Part shown: piece by piece, positions 52,805-63,193 of the stretch
How the letters are laid out: the number at the start of each line of letters is the position of its first letter
How positions within the stretch are numbered: the stretch's first letter is position 1
NCBI GenBank assembly: GCA_021399445.1
Contig: JAJTUQ010000020.1
Coordinates: 62,001-126,000 of the forward strand
DNA: 64,000 bases
Origin: Xylogone sp. PMI_703
Lineage: Eukaryota > Ascomycota > Leotiomycetes
Direction: 5' to 3'
Made by a program: the position numbers and the translations under genes
Notes under the pieces: generated by a model
Database searches by the model: none
Seen by the model: only the letters and a program-made list of their open reading frames with translations
What the model was told of the DNA's origin: nothing

Positions 52805-54147
52805 CTACCGTAGAATCTTAAATTTAAGAGCTTCGAGATACGAGGACGCAGCCGGACGACATCGATTAATTCTCTTGTTTATGGAGTGTTTATGTCGCGC
52901 TTCCCTTCTTTGCGAGGGATTTAATCCACAATAATCACACATGTGGCTTCGGTAGAATTGGAAGACAGCTCTGCATTTCGGATGAGTTTGGATGCATCAC
53001 GTAATCAAAAGGACTGGAAATAAGGTCTGGGGAAACTACCCGGAACCCCGGGTTGGTTTGGTCTTGGACTAGATTATTGCAAGATGTGTACATCTAGTCA
53101 CAGATAACTACGAACAATATTTAAAATATCTAGAGGCTAGGGGTGATCTATTGCAATATCCCCCCTCTATGTTTCAGCTTAGATAGACAATAACCTATGG
53201 ATGTAAATTACTTAGACGCAAAGATGACTAACACGCCATTATGAAACGCGTGCAAGCCTTGCGAAACAGAGCGCGTCCTTTCCTAGTCCCTTGCGTTGTC
53301 AATAGATAACGACGTGCTACAACAACCGTCTTGTTAGGGTCTCGTCAGCGTATCCATGCCAGCTAATACAAGTTTATTTGCAGATGAGAGCATAGCATTG
53401 CTATTCACATATTATTTTATAGCTTAGGATTCGTTAGAATGAATGAATGTACAATACAGGAGGAATCTGAAGAGGTACACCTATACAATACAGCTTCTGG
53501 CTGCATGCAGATGAGAATTTTGCACCGCACAGATGTACGGATGCAATGGTGGGACAGTGTGAGCTGGCAAGGAAATGAGAGAGTCGATAAGGATTGAGAG
53601 ATGAAACAAGCAGACTTCTCGTTGATAATTGGTAGGTGATTTATTGCTGCCTCCCATCCGCTGCACCCATAACTTGATTAAAATTAAGTCTAACAATAGT
53701 AACTAGTTGCGAGGCCTGCTGGAGCATGTAAGAAACCCATACATACAATCTCCTTCGCTGAATTGTATGCTTTACGGTTCCGCTATCCTTAGATCCCTCA
53801 TGGACTTGTTTATCCTTCAATGATCTATTTACAGAATTTTTCCAATCTCTGCTTCCATTCGTAGCGTTCAGGGAGTTGGAAGCTTAGAAAAGATCAACCT
53901 AGAATTCTCGCACTCAGCCAACAACATTATAATGCCACTACAAAAGAAAATTATACAATTAAACTAAAATCATTATAGTATATTTACCGTGCGAAGAAGA
54001 TTTTGTATCCCGGTGTATGCGCATAATCCCTTCATCATTCGTTTTGCAAAGATCGGGGATGGCGGAAACCCAGCATCTGAATAGCTCGACGAATACATGG
54101 AATAAGTCTAGAGGAAACCACCGCTTTGTTCAAGAACGAATGCTAAA
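52805..54147. other. Gene-free stretch
   Basis: May hold the missing 5' exons of the Hsp70-like gene near 52810-52930, though none is convincing. The rest has no supported feature. Confidence 0.35.
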
Positions 54148-54996
54148 TTATTTATTGTGAATACCGAATGGGATGGATTTTGCACTAGCACTTACGTTTG
54201 TAAATGAAGTGAAAGTAGAAATCAGTGAAAAATCAAGAGCTTCCTGCGACCATGCGTTTTCGCCGGATGGACAACAGTCCATGAGAATCCTGATTATCTC
54301 GATTAGGAACGCCGCGTAGAACTGCTGATTTGCTACGCATTTTTGCTGATTTGTTTGGTAATGAATATCGAGGACTATTGATAAGTTAAAATCATACATA
54401 TTAATAAGAATGTAGTACCCTACCGAGCTTAACACCTCCCTGCTCCGATAGCCTAACACTATCAATGGCGAGTTCCGTTTCCGAAGCTGCATCCAAAAGA
54501 TAAGTCATTGCTTTAATTATCTTTGTAGTTTAGCATAGGGACCAGGGTGAGGATGCCAAAGTGGACTTGCCTCTGCCACAATAGTCGCTATCTCCCACTC
54601 TTCTAGAGCCACGCTGTCTAATTGCAAATCTAGCAAACACAAATCTAGATACTCGCTGATAACAAAAAGTTGATTATTGTGAAAATACGCGTCATGAATA
54701 ACAGCAATATTTGGATGTAGAATTTGAATAAGCATCTCGAGCATGCTCAAAGGTGTTGCCGAAAATGATTCACGGATGAATGCGTGGAGATGCCTTCTAC
54801 GATGAGATGCTAGAACGCTCTGAACTGTTGTTGAGTCTTGCAGAAATATATAGTCTTCTTTTGGGCTCTTAAAATAAATCCTCACTAGACGCTTTGGTCT
54901 GTCCACTTGAGTGACGATCGACTCTGTTGTCATCTGCAGTCTAGTAAAGTATACGGATTTAACTCTTCTCAGCTGTGGCTTGATTCGAAACTCCAT
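54148..54996 (-). CDS. Protein-kinase-like protein, three exons with a GC-AG intron, 249 aa
   Basis: ATG at 54996 (CCATGG). Exons 54996-54571, 54520-54424 and 54374-54148. The first intron is GCAAGT...AAAG (GC-AG class); splicing it restores EIATIVAEIIKAMTYLLDAA. The second is GTAGGG...TAG; phases agree. The fold follows a kinase domain: YFKSPKEDYIFLQ and LHAFI (N-lobe), LHPNIAVIHDAYF and LFVISEYLDLCLLDL (hinge), LEEWEIATIV (helix E), LAIDSVRLSEQGGVKL (catalytic-loop and pre-DFG region). The HRD aspartate and the DFG are replaced, and the glycine loop is not seen, so it is probably a pseudokinase of the fungal orphan type. C-terminal region FYAAFLIEIIRILMD resembles helix F. It diverges from the next gene with 164-bp spacing. 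Confidence 0.65.
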
Positions 54997-55160
54997 GGCG
55001 GAATACCAACCCGGAAAATTAATCTGTAAAAAATAACCGACGCTTGGAACGCAAAACTATCTCTTAAGCTTTCCGGCCGGAATATATAGAGGAACCACCC
55101 AGTTACAGGTTTTGGCTGCAGAGGTCCATATCGAGCCTTCCATCTACCCAGGCTCTCTAG
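54997..55160. promoter_or_regulatory. Bidirectional promoter region between divergent genes
   Basis: Only 164 bp separate the kinase-like start codon (minus) from the earliest start of the plus-strand orphan (198 bp to the preferred start at 55194). A TATATAGAGG block lies at 55085-55094. Co-regulation of the pair is inferred from spacing only. Confidence 0.4.
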
Positions 55161-55193
55161 ATGAATAGATATGTGCTTAAATCAGTCTCTAAT

Positions 55194-55535
55194 ATGGACC
55201 CATTTGGATATCGCCCGACTTCGAGCATTTATAGTGAGCATGTCTTAACTATGGCTGAACTGGTTCGCGCTGTCTCTGAGGAGGCTAGACAGCAAAAGCA
55301 TCAGACAGTCACCTCATACGTTGTAGAGAATCAATTACTTGAGGAGGAGATTGAAATGTACAGAAAGAAATGGAACGAGACAATTATGGTTGTGAATGAA
55401 TTATTACGGGCTATCATCACTATCAAAACGAGTCTTTATAAGGTAGCTAAAAAGGTGGCCGTTGCAGAAAGGGACTGGTTAGCATTCTGGGATATCTACA
55501 AGGAGTCTGATGGATCACATCCTCCATGGATCTAG
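55194..55535 (+). CDS. Orphan coiled-coil protein, 113 aa
   Basis: The ATG at 55194 (MDPFGYRPTSSIYSEHVLT) is preferred; another in-frame ATG at 55161 adds 11 residues. A long helix follows (ELVRAVSEEARQQKHQTVTS, then ENQLLEEEIEMYRKKW) with heptad character, then LLRAIITIKTSLYKVAKKVA and a conserved-looking end (DGSHPPWI). No stop in frame, no signal peptide or membrane segment. Family not recognised. The stop is six bases from the convergent stop of the next gene. Confidence 0.5.
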   Translation: MDPFGYRPTSSIYSEHVLTMAELVRAVSEEARQQKHQTVTSYVVENQLLEEEIEMYRKKWNETIMVVNELLRAIITIKTSLYKVAKKVAVAERDWLAFWDIYKESDGSHPPWI

Positions 55536-55541
55536 GTGACA

Positions 55542-56189
55542 TCATTTCCCAAAAGTCCCATTGTATTGCCCCTGGGAAGACTGCGAGGGATATAGAGTCT
55601 GAGAAGAGTTTAACAGAGGAGCAAACGGAGTTGAGGCTTGGTCAGCACCCGTCCCTTCATAATATGATTTATCCGGGTTCTGATCCTGGGATGCGTGGCT
55701 CTTTGCTGGAGGGTGTGTGGATGCTTGAGGATTGAGTTGTTCGGACTGCGACCCTTGCAGTGCCAGGTCCAGAACCCCCCTACCCATAACTTCGAATCTC
55801 TTCATGGTACTGTCAATTGCTTCTAGGTGTTCTGCGACCATTCTAGATGAATCATGAGATATTAGTTTGTACTAACCAATACGAAGCTTACAGTTTGAGT
55901 TGTTCTAACCTAGTGTTGCTTAGTTCTAGTTTTTGGCCTCAAAACGAACGGAAACTTACAAATATTCTAAAGTATTGAGGCGTGTATTTATGTCGCGTAG
56001 GAAAGACGGAAGCTCAGAATTATTCTGTTGGGTGGATGCATAGTTAGTTTGATGATGAGGCCTATCGGATGGTAGCTGAGATACTGGCAGTCGTTGTGGT
56101 TGCACCGGCAGCTGCGTGTATTGACCTCCGGTCTGTTGTTTTAGAATGCGGTAAATGGCGGCCACAGTAGGGTCATTCAAATTCAACAT
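55542..56189 (-). CDS. Orphan Gln/Ser/Pro-rich protein with an 18-nt exon, 182 aa
   Basis: ATG at 56189. Exons 56189-55960, 55909-55892 (18 nt) and 55842-55542; all introns are GTAAG...TAG and all phases agree, giving SFLRDINTRLNTLEYLLEQL across the junctions, a leucine heptad helix. The N-terminal part is Gln/Pro-rich; the C-terminal part is low-complexity (STHPPAKSHASQDQNPDKSY). That an exon of 18 nt keeps both frame and heptads is the main support for the model. No known domain. It overlaps nothing and ends convergent with the previous gene. Confidence 0.55.
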
Positions 56190-56499
56190 CTTGGTGGTAA
56201 AGATTCCCTTGCAGGTAGCTCTCCAAAGGAGTAAGGGTATGATTACAGAAGAAAGAATGGAACATTTTGAATCAGAAATTGTCCATGTGGGCATGAGCCA
56301 AAATTGGCAACGCAACTATTCGCGCCGACTTATGGCCTTTCTCTGGGCTCATAATGGCTTTGGCTAGAGACCCCAGCCGCTTTAGCAGTGATGAGACTCG
56401 CAGTGTATTGTTTGATACCCATTTAAGAACGTTGAGAGCAATTTTCACAACGAGTAAACGCTTAACATTTTGAGCAGATACCTAATATCCAAACTAAGC

Positions 56500-57266
56500 A
56501 TGTCAACCGCCCAGGAATCAACAACTTCAAATGCCGCATGTAGACCTCCTTTCGATGTGAGTCTGCTTCACCTAGAACTATGATTAATTGCTAATCTGCT
56601 TAGGTAGCTAGTGTTCAAGCCCGAATGAATCCAGAGAACCGGGACCTGCGCATAGAACTTAATGAAGCATATATTCTAATCTCTAACTTAAAATGGTCTA
56701 ATCAACTCGCATCACAGATTCATCAAAGCATACAAAGTTACTTGGAAAATTTTCAAGGAAGCCTTTTCAAGCTTACAGCAGAGTATAAATCCGTGATTGA
56801 TGAACACGATCATGAAAGGAGTCGCCTCCAACAAGATCTTCAAAAAGCAGAGGAGTTACTAGCAACCCAAAATGAGCTGCTTGCGTTATATCAGGGCCGA
56901 CTGCAAGAGCCTGCTAGTCAATTTGCCCAAGGCGGGCCATTGCTGTCTCAATATCCCGACCATAGCAATTCATACCAATTTCAGTCCTATCAGACGGCTC
57001 GCAGCCAGGCATTCGTAGAGCCACGCACTGTGAATGAGCTTGATTACAACATCTCGCATGTGGAAGCCGCATGCAACACTGCCCCGGCTAACTCTATGCC
57101 GGAACATAAGTTAGAGAACCGTGCACCTAATATATCGATACCTGTACTGTTGCATGCCACGTCGACCGACAATGATGAGCATCTTTCTGCCAATAAATCT
57201 GAAGAGAAAGAAAAGAGTGAGATTGAGAACGGGGCGAAACCAAGTAAAAAGCGAAGATCAAGGTAG
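56500..57266 (+). CDS. Orphan coiled-coil protein with basic C-terminus, 239 aa
   Basis: Exon 1 is 56500-56556 and exon 2 56604-57266; the 47-bp intron has GTGAGT and TTAG ends and intact phase, joining RPPFDVASVQARMNPENRD. A coiled coil spans about residues 30-115 (KLTAEYKSVIDEHDHERSRL, QQDLQKAEELLATQNELL). The middle is Gln/Ser-rich; the end (KEKSEIENGAKPSKKRRSR) looks like a nuclear localisation signal. Diverges from the previous gene across about 310 bp. Family unknown; similar style (helix plus Q/S-rich part) to its two neighbours suggests one lineage-specific group. Confidence 0.6.
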
Positions 57267-57595
57267 TTCTGCGGGAGCTGGAGAGTAATGTCGGTAATGC
57301 GTTAGCGTACAATATACGATGTTCAACACGGTTAACCTAGTGATCCGACTTTTATGCCTCAAATTATAGTGTAAACTCAACAATAGCTACAATTGGCGGT
57401 TGTAGTAGTGGGACCTAAGGGTATTAGTCCATCCGTTTTCACTGACAGCAATTCTCCAACCTTGTGGCAAGGAATCAAACCATCCTTTAAGTAAAACCTT
57501 GCCTTTGAATATGTTCTAGCCCACACGCGAATATACCGATTCGCGAATGGGCCAGCCCATCCACCAATATTTGAAGCTATTCCCAGCCTATATAT
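57267..57595. other. Intergenic stretch
   Basis: No supported feature. Confidence 0.4.
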
Positions 57596-58009
57596 TTAAC
57601 CAACTACAATAACATTCCCTATGGTATCTGCCCTTGCACGCTTCCTCCTAGACCTTGTAGAGCTCTCAGGCTCAACTAAAGCTAGTTCTGTACGAACTAA
57701 TAAAGGTGATAACCAACCACAATCATGATCATCTTTATGACAGTGTATTGTACACTTTTGACCTTTTTTAATACAGCGGCACCTTTTAGTATTACATAAC
57801 CCTTTACACTGACAAGATATCTTAACTTTTTGGCTCGTAGAAGCCTCTCTAGCAGCTGTAGTTAAAGTAATCTCGTTAGTGGTCTCCGGTATAACAATAC
57901 TTGACCATAAGTGCTTATTGACAACCCCCAAATCTTTAGTTGGCATTAAACGATTGAGAACCCGATATTGAGTAGCAATCTTATACCTATAAGAGTGTTG
58001 TTCTGTCAA
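57596..58009 (-). pseudogene. C-terminal cysteine-rich tail of an integrase-type transposon protein
   Basis: The frame has YKIATQYRVLNRLMPTKDL, then a CRC-like cysteine cluster (ISCQCKGLCNTKRCRCIKKG, continuing with CTIHCHKDDHDCGW) and a basic end with KRARADTIG. This order is what I know from the tail of Ginger/KRBA2-type integrase proteins and related transposons. The DDE integrase core is missing upstream; instead unrelated sequence starts at about 58010. The cysteine cluster alone could belong to another DNA-binding family. Confidence 0.4.
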
Positions 58010-58028
58010 TATACGGCCCCTTTGCCAG

Positions 58029-58485
58029 GTGATAAGATACCATTCGGATCAAGAGTGTCCTGGATGTGGCCCCTCAGCAACCGATATTTTGATAACTGCA
58101 TTTCTTACTCCGCGGCGCGAGCGTTTTCTCCGGGATATGACTCTGCTGGATATGCTACGCAACTACTATTCCTGGGATACGGTACGATCTACCACAGCAG
58201 AGGTGGAATTCTTACATTGGCCAGCTTATGAGGGTTCTGACGAGGTCGGCGAGCTCTTCAACGTGTATTCAAACAGGCCATCATAGCACGAGTTCAGGTG
58301 CAGTTGGCGTGAGATTGATTACGACTACCATTCTCGGGGTCGAAGTCACGCGTACAACAGGAGGAATCAATTTGATCTACTTTAATACAGACTACGAGAA
58401 TGCCGATCCCACCCTACCATCGACGCCTCAAAACCCAGAGCGCGAGATTAGCAGTAACGAAGTCGAGGAAGCCACTAGAGGCTAA
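58029..58485 (+). other. Two open frames followed by poly(A), possible retroposed fragment
   Basis: Frame 58029-58286 contains ECPGCGPSATDIL, LLDMLRNYYSWDTVRSTTAE and HWPAYEGSDEVGELFNVYS; frame 58228-58485 contains VGVRLITTTILGVEVTRTTG and DYENADPTLPST, then a stop at 58483-58485. They look like consecutive parts of one unknown protein separated by a frame change. A 20-base A run starts 38 bp after the last stop. No ATG-led gene model found. Family unknown. Confidence 0.35.
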
Positions 58486-58522
58486 TACACATAAACACCA
58501 CATCCCTCCCGGATACTTCCTC

Positions 58523-58549
58523 AAAAAAAAAAAAAAAAAAAACAAAAAA
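58523..58549 (+). repeat. Poly(A) tract (A20 C A6)
   Basis: Twenty A, one C, six A. Lies just downstream of the unknown coding fragment in the sense direction, as after retroposition of a polyadenylated RNA. Could equally be simple sequence. Confidence 0.8.
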
Positions 58550-59009
58550 GGAATCCCTCAGAAGAGCCTATCATGCTCCTTGGTGGTGTCATCGACACTA
58601 ACGGTCTAGGTAGATGAGTGGATGCTTCATATCCAACTCGCAGGTGAGGTTAGGCGGATCTTCCGTCGGCAGCTCTCTAGAGGAGGAGGCACCTCCACTG
58701 GAAGAGACATGTACCTTAAAAAGAACAGCCGCCTGTTCCCACAGACTCGATGTGCTGTAAGATGGAGTGGTTAGTAAAGTGGCTAGTACCTCCGTAAGTG
58801 GCTGGTATTAAGTTTTAATTTTTTATTGGTTGAATATAACAAGTGACTAACTAAGCCTAGATGGAGATAGCGTTGAGTTGGCTGAGTTGGGTTTCGAATT
58901 GCTCCAACTCAAGAATTGTACACCGCGTTAAGTACACACTGTTAAGAATTCTAGCAGCACGAATTTACTTCTTGATATGAAGCAATATATTTAAGTAAAA
59001 GACTGATAG
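58550..59009. other. Intergenic stretch
   Basis: No supported feature. Confidence 0.4.
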
Positions 59010-59477
59010 CTACATGACAGCAAAGCGAATTAAAACGAGGAGAGTGACAGCTATAACATAGAATTGGTTAGAGTTGCATCGCATGGCATCCATTTCGCTA
59101 CATCCTGGTACGGTGAATCTTGGATTTTTGTGGTCATACTCAAGCCGATTTCCGCCATCGGCAATCCGAATACCAATCCAAACTCTCCTTTCAAGGCGAT
59201 AATCATTTACAAATGGTAGTTCATGAGTTTTCTCACATCTGTCTATCGGCTCGGCGGTAAACCAGTCTTTAGGAAAGTAGCCCTCAAGGCAGAAAAAGCC
59301 TCTAAGCGTATAGTCGTCCGGAAGTAGCTTGGGGGTCCCGTTGGATTGCTCCGGGAAGGTATTACTCCCAAGCCTGCAAGGCCCATCAGAAGCAGCCAAA
59401 AGCGAATTTAACATGTTAGCAAGTAATCCCCAGGGAAATTCCGCCTCTAAAAGGCTTATAGCCTCTGGACATTTCAC
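59010..59477 (-). pseudogene. Est1-type DNA/RNA-binding protein, C-terminal fragment
   Basis: The frame has no ATG start (GTG at 59477) and begins CPEAISLLEAEFPWGLLANM, then LPDDYTLRGFFCLEGYFPKD and WFTAEPID, RVWIGIRIADGGN and FTVPGCSEMDAM. This resembles the end of the Est1 DNA/RNA-binding domain of fungal EST1/SMG-like proteins, where a similar PLPEDxxxRG...YFPxxWF...ERILWLGxRIA order occurs. Those proteins exceed 700 residues, so most is missing. The hydrophobic end (FYVIAVTLLVLIRFAV) looks acquired. Family identification from memory, moderately sure. Confidence 0.45.
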
Positions 59478-59782
59478 AACGTGAGAAGTTAGTAGCTTAT
59501 AGGTGCAACCCGCTCATTTTATTTAGAGAAAATGTTTGATAATACTCAAAGCCTTTTAGCGTTGATGCGATGATAACAGTGCATGTCAGGATGCTTGCCT
59601 TTTTGAAAAGTCGTTCATTGGAACAAATCTTTCATGTGCAAGCTACTTATGGAGTTTGAGCCCATCCAACTCGGTACATTGCTATATTGTACTGTACAAA
59701 TCGGCTTCAGCGAGGCTCTCCGGCATTTATAGTGGTGGCCTCTGTTCCCTCACATCAAGCCCCATCTGAACACATAGTTTCT
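59478..59782. other. Intergenic stretch
   Basis: Nothing supported. Confidence 0.4.
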
Positions 59783-60366
59783 TCAGCTTTGGTATTCGGA
59801 ATATCTTCTTTTTCGCTGATAGTTTCCAGTACCGCGATTTTCTAAGGCTTTCTTTTGAAGTTGGCTGGTTATCTTAACAAGGAGCTTTGAAGCTAAAGCT
59901 TCTCCGATAGATTGAGCGAAAGTAGCAGCGAAGTTAGGACACTCGATCACTAAATTGTGAGCGCGTGTATGATTGGAACGATGGAACACTTACTCAGATT
60001 TGCGGTCTTTGTTAGAAACAGCTCTTCTAGTTTATGCTCCATCCTGGTCACCTGCCATAACCGAGGAAGAAGCTTCTCATCTACACCCACGTAATCGAGA
60101 AGCAAAGTGCCAAGTGGAATCAGTTGTAATTGAACCGCAAAATGCCACGTCTCAATGACATCTTCGTCCGTTAAAACGCACCCGTACTTCCCATGATTCA
60201 CCACACCCTTAATGGCTTCCTCAATCTTGGCATTCGCTTGTAAGATTTTGATTTCAAAGGTACCTATGCACTTATTTGCCTTTCCATTGTCAAGAAGGCA
60301 TTTCCGCGAGTAACCAAATATGAGATTACCGGCGATTTTACTGCAAAGGTATTCTCCTTTATCCAT
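59783..60366 (-). CDS. Orphan protein, two exons, 179 aa
   Basis: ATG at 60366. Exon 1 is 60366-59994 and exon 2 59949-59783; the 44-bp intron has GTAAGT and TTTAG ends and correct phase (NLMIECPNFAATFAQSIGEA across the junction). The N-terminal half has beta character with cysteines (YLCSKIAGNLIFGYSRKCL); the middle contains ETWHFAVQLQLIPLGTLLLD; the end is basic and helical. No signal peptide or named domain. Clean frame and correct splice suggest a real gene. It resembles no family I can name. Confidence 0.5.
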
Positions 60367-62503
60367 GTGTATCGCAATGTGATTAGGCTGCGGTTAACTG
60401 CGTTGACATTAGTAACTGTTGGGAGAACCTTTAGGTCGGGCAACCATACAAACTGGTCAGGTTATCGGTTGTTATCCGCTTCATTCTATGTAACGAATAT
60501 ATAAAGATCTTTAATATATTCTTGCTTGAAAGGAATTTAAAGAGAAGCCTGATCTCTATTTGTATTTACTGGTATACCGGCATTTGGTGAACCTCGGCCT
60601 TATAATTTTGTAGAACGCTGTAATATGTGATCAATCAAACTTAATTTCTTAAGCCAATTGCTCTTGACTTCTCTAGCCACCTAGCCATAACGAGGTCTTA
60701 CCAGGAAAACAATACTAATGCTCCCAGAGGCCCTCCCCCCGCCCACCCCTTTCCGTTAAAATAGACCATGAAGCCTCACCGTATGTACGGTGCTCTAATG
60801 CTCATGATAGGTGGCAAATAACACCCTTCTGCGTGATTAGTGTGAATCTGCGTTTTATCAAGCTAGTTGTGGCCAGTAACTTATCGGCTTCAGCCTTCGC
60901 AGGGAACCATGCATTGGAATGGAAAACATGGCTACTTCATAATCTCCACTCATACCCAACGATTAGTTGGTTCTCGGACTTCGTTTGTCCTTGGTATGTA
61001 GTATGATGGGTGCGATTTCATGCGGTTTACTCGGCAACATCGATATGTCTCTTGATACTCGACGACCTCGAACAGAATACTATCCATTGTCACGCACGGA
61101 GGCCAGGCACGGTTAGCACGGGTGATTTTAGCCATAGCAGGCCCCTAGCAGTTAACTACTGAGTCATAGTTGAAAAGAGACTCGCATTTCATTACTGCTT
61201 GTCTCAATTATCATGACACCATAGCCAATCAAGCCAAGTACGATCGACTTAGCCTGGTCTCGACCTAAGAAAGGCTGCTCGTTCGCATCGTATCAACGCT
61301 GGAACGCCTCTGTTGCCTCCAAACCGGCACCCCAGCCCCCAATCGTATCTCTCCAGCCACCGCGAGGTTGCGACCAAAGGGATTGATTTACAGGTCCGCA
61401 CCCATAACGGGAGGGTTTCTGCATCGGACTGTAGCCTAGTAGGGAGCGAACTCTTGCGCCATACGTTGTGCCTCTAAGCAAACCAAGCCCCTTACATGTA
61501 TGTTTACTACAAAAATATCAAACACAAGGAAGGCTTACGGGCCTATTGTGATGGATGCAAGCCCATTCCCAGCCTCTCCGTAGTTTTGGTTGCAAAGAAG
61601 TGGATAATGTCGTGGGATGCGCCACCACTCATATACGTGTGGGAGAGAAGCCCTGGAAACTGTTGGAACGATTGACATATAGGATAGGATAGTGACCTAT
61701 AGTTGCAAACATCCGGATCCGGGGTGAGTTAGATACTGTACTGTGTAGTGAAGACTCACATTACAAGGGCTTCTGACCAGAATGGCGTTTTTCTATATCG
61801 CGGCTTTATGTATGATTGGCAAAAGATCTTCCGCCAAGCTTTAGGATGGCATGAAGCAAATCTCGCGTCTTGCCGGTGACTGGACGGCAGTCTTTCTCTA
61901 TACCATGGCCACGAGCGGGCTCTTTGAATTGTGGCTTAAGCTCTGCGTTTGAGACACTTCAACTCCAGTATTTCGACTTGATGGGATGGTTGCCTTCCAA
62001 ATGCAGGGCCAGAAGCGGTGCCATGGACTGTACGTTTTTCTGTTTATCGCGTGAGAAACATTCGAAGCCATAGGTATTCTCCTTGAGTAGAAAGGATTCT
62101 GAGTCACACTCTAATTGGTCAACGATTCGGGGTGAACGCGGCTTTTCGCTTCTGACATTAGCCACCTGACAAGTTAACTTGCTACTCTACAGTACCTTGA
62201 GATGTGAAACGCGTCGGTGCTCTTGAAAGATAGATGTGGTATACGCGTGCTAAAGATTATAAAGGCTTAAACTTAAATCAAGAGGCCTCATTGATAGAAC
62301 AAATATCGTACCTCTATTATTATCAAGACCTAAATCGGAGCATTTCAAGTGAAAACCCATAGTTTTGGGAGGTGAATAGCACAAATCATCAGTGAGTTAT
62401 TAAGATTTGCATGAGTCGACAGCGATTCTGGCGCCTGAACAACACCACTTTGAAAAGGCGAGCCGGTTAATTTAAAATCAAATTCACCTACTCCGAAGTT
62501 ACA
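60367..62503. other. Gene-poor stretch, about 2.1 kb
   Basis: Short minus frames (60950-61135, 61293-61481, 61898-62107) without domains. The composition of 61.2-61.6 kb is coding-like (GC-richer, proline/tryptophan-rich minus frame with GYSPMQKPSRYGCGPVNQ), perhaps an old gene, but every reading is short. A CCATGG and E-box sites give no information. Confidence 0.35.
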
Positions 62504-62890
62504 TTGCAATATGCCAAAGCCGCGCTCCCCTCCTGGGTTGTCCCTGCGAAGAACTCTAATACTAGTATGCTCGACTCTCGCTCGTCCGGAGACGATCAGG
62601 CTCGAAAAATAATATGCCTTATTAGAGTACCGCCTAAGATTCTTCGAAAATTTAGCCCTGAAAGCATTGTAGTGTCTACACCCACTCGTCTGCCTACCCG
62701 CAATGCCTTCGCTACAACAGGTCGTGTTCGTCACCCGCGGGTTACCCGCAAAGAGAGGCATTCCCGTCTTGCGAACTTGCTCCGGCAGCTGGCCGATGTT
62801 ATTGAGTGGGAGATTAAGAATGAGGGAGATGACGAGGATGAGGATGAGATGGATGATGATGAGAGGAGTGAATGGAGCGGTTGCGGTTAG
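62504..62890 (+). CDS. Small basic protein with acidic tail, 109-128 aa, tentative
   Basis: ATGs at 62504 and 62561; the second (MLDSRSSGDDQARKII) is a plausible start. The middle is basic (ILRKFSPESIVVSTPTRLPT, then RVRHPRVTRKERHSRLANLL), then a leucine helix (LLRQLADVIEWEI) and a strongly acidic C-terminus (GDDEDEDEMDDDE). No stop interrupts the frame. The opposite-strand frame at 62345-62761 overlaps and has no domain. Function unknown. Confidence 0.35.
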   Translation: MQYAKAALPSWVVPAKNSNTSMLDSRSSGDDQARKIICLIRVPPKILRKFSPESIVVSTPTRLPTRNAFATTGRVRHPRVTRKERHSRLANLLRQLADVIEWEIKNEGDDEDEDEMDDDERSEWSGCG

Positions 62891-63193
62891 AGACTGGGCC
62901 GATATTTATCATGTTCCGTTTTATAGTTCCTTGCGCGAGCTTTAGCCCTAGGTTGCTTTATTAATCATCGCATCACCACATACGTCTTCTAAAATTTTAG
63001 CTTGGACAAAACAGATTTCAAGAATGCAAGGCACCTTTGAAATGTCGTAGGGATGATAAACCTAGGGTAAGAGGATATGTATAATGTCGTTTATGGCTTA
63101 GAACAAGCTACTTCCGAGCTATGTTTACCTCAATACAAGATATACAATGGCGCTGTGCCCAGTTTTAATCTCTGCGCCTTATCTTCATTCAGA

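Noticed and set aside
55526..55735. Plus frame after the 113-aa orphan
   Set aside because: Lies antisense to exon 3 of the spliced minus-strand gene and starts beyond the orphan's stop.
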